Below, in pieces: positions 61,836 to 64,000 of a DNA stretch of 64,000 nt (position 1 is the first letter of the stretch; each line of letters begins with the position of its first letter). The notes beneath the pieces are model-generated. The model saw only the letters and a list, made by a program, of their open reading frames with translations, was not told the DNA's origin and searched no databases. The DNA comes from Staphylococcus kloosii (lineage in GTDB: Bacteria; Bacillota; Bacilli; Staphylococcales; Staphylococcaceae). The translations under genes were made by a program, and so were the position numbers. The stretch is taken from assembly GCF_003019255.1 (NCBI RefSeq), contig NZ_CP027846.1:2356001-2420000 (forward strand), read 5' to 3'.

Positions 61836-61841
61836 AAATTT

Positions 61842-61894
61842 AAAAACCGGTCATTACCCCATTTTAATAATGGACGTAGTGACCGGCTTTTTAT
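61842..61894. terminator. Bidirectional terminator between the DUF1361 pair and dedA
   Basis: CCGGTCA (61847-61853) with TAC pairs with GTA-TGACCGG (61877-61886); inner CCCATT/AATGG. T-runs occur on both sides. The two converging gene groups end here. Confidence 0.87.
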
Positions 61895-61939
61895 ATGTGA
61901 TATGTGATTTCCATCGCGTTTATATGATTAACTTAGCTA

Positions 61940-62548
61940 TTATTTTTGTCGTATTCTTTTTAACCATTTAAATAATATATATATAACAAGAAGCAATAAT
62001 AAGACATAAATAATTTTAGAATAGATATCCATATAATTAACGATAACGTGCCAATTGCCACCTACTGTTTGTCCTAAATATATTAAAACAATATTCCATA
62101 GTAGCGTACCAATCGTGGTAAAAATAATAAAAATCCATATATTCATTCGCGTAATGCCAGCAGGGATTGAAATAAGACTTCTTATTAAAGGAATAAACCT
62201 ACAAAAGAAAATCGTCCAATAACCATACCGTTCAAACCACTTAAAAGTTTTTGTTAAATCTTCTGTAGTTACACGTAGAAATTTCCCGTACTTTTGCACT
62301 AAATTGTATAGCTTATTTTCCCCAATCCAAGTACCAATACCATAGAGGGCAATAGCCCCAATTACAGAACCAATTGTAGATGTTATGACGACGCCAACAA
62401 AAGTTAAGTCAGTTTTTGTCGTCATAAAGCCACCAAAAGTTAAAATGATTTCAGACGGTATAGGTGGAAAAACATTTTCTAAAAAAATTAACCACGCTAT
62501 ACCGAAATAACCATATTGTTCCATAAAATGAATTATCCATTTTTCCAT
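61940..62548 (-). CDS. DedA family (VTT/SNARE-associated domain) membrane protein
   Basis: DedA proteins are membrane proteins linked to lipid carrier flipping and membrane potential; some family members recycle undecaprenyl phosphate. The 202-residue protein has ENVFPPIPSEIILTFGGFM near 24 (the PxPxExxL-type motif), GSVIGAIALYGIGTWIGEN, FFCRFIPLIRSLISIPAG near 117 and four or more membrane segments. TTAGGAG lies before ATG 62548. Substrate in this organism is unknown. A small membrane gene and an AKR gene precede it on the same strand at short distance. Confidence 0.9.
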   Translation of the reverse strand: MEKWIIHFMEQYGYFGIAWLIFLENVFPPIPSEIILTFGGFMTTKTDLTFVGVVITSTIGSVIGAIALYGIGTWIGENKLYNLVQKYGKFLRVTTEDLTKTFKWFERYGYWTIFFCRFIPLIRSLISIPAGITRMNIWIFIIFTTIGTLLWNIVLIYLGQTVGGNWHVIVNYMDIYSKIIYVLLLLLVIYILFKWLKRIRQK

Positions 62549-62575
62549 TCATTTTCTCCTAATAATAACTAATTT

Positions 62576-62875
62576 TTAGAACAAATTATTAAATGAAGCA
62601 TATAAGTACATCAGTGTACCAAATATTGCGCCTGTTAATACTGTTAGTACCAATGATAGTAACATTGTACGTTTATAATGTTTAACAAATGAGACGAATA
62701 GTAATCCGCCATTATATAAGAAAAACAAACCAAATAATGCTAGAAAAATATTTATATCAGGATAGGCAATATTTAGTATTAATATAACTATAGCAAAACC
62801 TAAAAATGGAAAATTAATTAAGTTTCGTTGAAATTTTGTTTCTTTCTCTTGATGTTGTTCGTTCTTTTGACTCAT
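62576..62875 (-). CDS. Small three-helix membrane protein
   Basis: The 99-residue protein has a polar, charged N-terminus (MSQKNEQHQEKETKFQ), then three membrane helices (about 22-40, 43-62, 72-94). It carries no motif that I recognise. AAGGAG lies about eight bases before ATG 62875. It sits between the AKR gene (19 bases upstream) and dedA (27 bases downstream), all minus strand, so one transcript is probable. A role beside DedA in the membrane is conceivable but unproven. Confidence 0.7.
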   Translation of the reverse strand: MSQKNEQHQEKETKFQRNLINFPFLGFAIVILILNIAYPDINIFLALFGLFFLYNGGLLFVSFVKHYKRTMLLSLVLTVLTGAIFGTLMYLYASFNNLF

Positions 62876-62894
62876 TTTCTATTTCTCCTTTTAA

Positions 62895-63803
62895 TTATGG
62901 AATATCATGGCCGAGTGACGCAGTATAAATATCAAACCATTCTTGGTCACTTAGCGTAATATTCATTCCTGCAAGCGCATCATCTACTCTACTAATTTGA
63001 TGTGTACCTAACACAGGCATTACTTGAGACGGGTGTTTATTAAGCCACGCCATGATTATTCCCGAAGTTGTAACTTGATATTTTTGTGCCAGTGATTCAA
63101 TTTTTGTCATTATACGTTGTGCTTTAGCGTCATCAGCATTAAATAGCTTACCGCCAGCAAGCGGACTCCATGCCATTATTTTAACCTCGTCTTTATACAT
63201 ATGATTGATTGTGCCATCTTCTAACGCGTCGAGCGTGTAAGGAGATAATTCTAATTGATTCAACGTAATATGTAATTTGTCACATACTAAGTGTTTATTT
63301 AACAAATCATATTGAGACTTTTTAAAATTAGATACGCCAAATGATTTAACTTTTCCTGCTGTCACTAAATTTTTTAATGCCTCAGTAATTTCATTCGGGT
63401 CCATTAATGGTGATGGTCGATGGATAAGTAAAGAGTCAAGATGATCAACGTTCAACTCTGATAACGACCTATTTACTGATTGTTCTATATGTTGCTGAGA
63501 ATGGTCATAGCGATGTCCATTCGTCCATGAGAATTTGTCTGAAGGTAGTACTATACCGCATTTAGACACTATTTCTATCTTATCTCGAAGTTCTGGAGAT
63601 AATTTTAACGCTTGTCCAAATATGCCTTCACATGAATAATCGCCATAAAGGTCAGCGTGATCCACAGTAGTAATACCTCTATCTACTAATTCATGTAAAT
63701 ATTTATTTAATTGTTGCGGCGACCAATCCCATGCATTTGCGCGCCAAAAACCTTGTATAATTTTTGAAAAAGAAACATGCTGATTAATTGTAACTCTATC
63801 CAT
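62895..63803 (-). CDS. Aldo/keto reductase (YdhF-like)
   Basis: This 302-residue oxidoreductase has the AKR tetrad: TTVDHADLYGDYSCEGIFG (Asp and Tyr near 47-53), SKCGIVLP (Lys near 80), and SLLIHRPSPLMDP (His near 127), with NQLELSPYTL and AWSPLAGGKLF following, and a C-terminal AWLNKHPSQVMPVLGTHQIS, the NADP region. It resembles E. coli YdhF. It is not close to the other AKR in this window (49649). AAGGATG precedes ATG 63803. Confidence 0.9.
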   Translation of the reverse strand: MDRVTINQHVSFSKIIQGFWRANAWDWSPQQLNKYLHELVDRGITTVDHADLYGDYSCEGIFGQALKLSPELRDKIEIVSKCGIVLPSDKFSWTNGHRYDHSQQHIEQSVNRSLSELNVDHLDSLLIHRPSPLMDPNEITEALKNLVTAGKVKSFGVSNFKKSQYDLLNKHLVCDKLHITLNQLELSPYTLDALEDGTINHMYKDEVKIMAWSPLAGGKLFNADDAKAQRIMTKIESLAQKYQVTTSGIIMAWLNKHPSQVMPVLGTHQISRVDDALAGMNITLSDQEWFDIYTASLGHDIP

Positions 63804-63833
63804 CTAAACACATCCTTAATAGCGTTTTGTTAA

Positions 63834-64000
63834 TTACGTAAATTGTAACATGTCTAACTTATTTTTTATTCTCTCAACATCTAAATGTTCTCCGATAATC
63901 ACAATTGTTAAATTTTTATCACATTCTATCGGTTGATAATTAGGAACACCAAACGCATATTGGAATTCATAAATAGTTTCGGGCTCATCGCGGAATTTTA
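63834..64000 (-). CDS. CobW/COG0523-family GTPase, C-terminal end
   Basis: The window holds only the last ~55 codons, ending at TAA 63834-63836. The reading RDEPETIYEFQYAFGVPNYQ, IECDKNLTIVIIGEHLDVER and KNKLDMLQFT fits the CobW C-terminal domain (RLVFIGxxLD.. pattern) of zinc-related GTPase metallochaperones. The G-domain and CxCC motif lie beyond the window, so the assignment is based on the tail alone. It reads in the direction of the AKR gene, 30 bases upstream of it. Confidence 0.6.
   Translation of the reverse strand, partial: KFRDEPETIYEFQYAFGVPNYQPIECDKNLTIVIIGEHLDVERIKNKLDMLQFT

Noticed and set aside
1..64000. CRISPR arrays, prophage, tRNA or rRNA genes
   Set aside because: I saw no regularly spaced repeats, no phage structural or integrase genes, and no tRNA or rRNA patterns on either strand.

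Overview
This AT-rich window comes from a Staphylococcus chromosome. The gene order (prfB-secA-hpf-comFC-comFA-degV-yvyE-tagO, then nrdIEF, queF, ltaS, pabABC, queCDE, csbB, mpfA, fruRKA, gtaB, norA) and the close match of many proteins to S. aureus versions known to me (NorA, LtaS, GtaB, MurB, NrdF, HPF) show this. Several loci differ from S. aureus as I remember it: nagA is missing next to fruA, and two peptide-transporter paralogues sit in tandem. A coagulase-negative species therefore seems likely, but I cannot name it.

Layout: 1-7000 is a minus-strand housekeeping block (release factor 2, SecA, ribosome hibernation factor, ComF DNA-uptake proteins, a DegV/FakB fatty-acid-binding protein). 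7180-13121 holds yvyE, tagO (wall teichoic acid), the GGDEF protein gdpS, a two-gene ThrE-type exporter and pepT. 13181-13701 is a hairpin-rich scar with a broken IS1182-family transposase. 13722-18453 holds a glycerate kinase, a bacilliredoxin, an EMYY lipoprotein, a GrpB-family protein, murB and a CHY zinc-finger protein. 18591-22450 is the class Ib ribonucleotide reductase operon nrdIEF, with NrdR-like operators in its long upstream region. 22797-28634 is a plus-strand run of transporter genes, queF and a lipid kinase. 28675-39016 is minus strand: a nucleotidase, a lone hisC, an osmoprotectant/ergothioneine-type ABC importer, an ABC-F protein, recQ and ltaS. 39737-44129 holds pxpBC and the folate genes pabABC. 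44245-46174 is the queuosine operon queCDE behind a preQ1 riboswitch. 46430-48310 holds small membrane proteins and a second, different IS1182-family remnant. 48382-63803 holds csbB, two aldo-keto reductases, mpfA, the fructose operon fruRKA, ybaK, gtaB, norA, a PPC-domain protein, DUF1361 and DedA proteins. The window ends inside a CobW-type GTPase gene.

Themes: cell-envelope polymers (tagO, ltaS, gtaB, csbB, the lipid kinase, murB), nucleotide supply (nrdIEF, deoxyribonucleotidase) and tRNA modification (queF plus queCDE). The strongest regulatory signals are the prfB +1 frameshift site, the preQ1 riboswitch with its terminator, NrdR-like boxes at nrdI, direct repeats upstream of fruR, and a structured leader at mpfA. 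I see no CRISPR array, prophage, rRNA or tRNA. The window is mostly core genome; the less explained material lies in leaders and intergenic regions.
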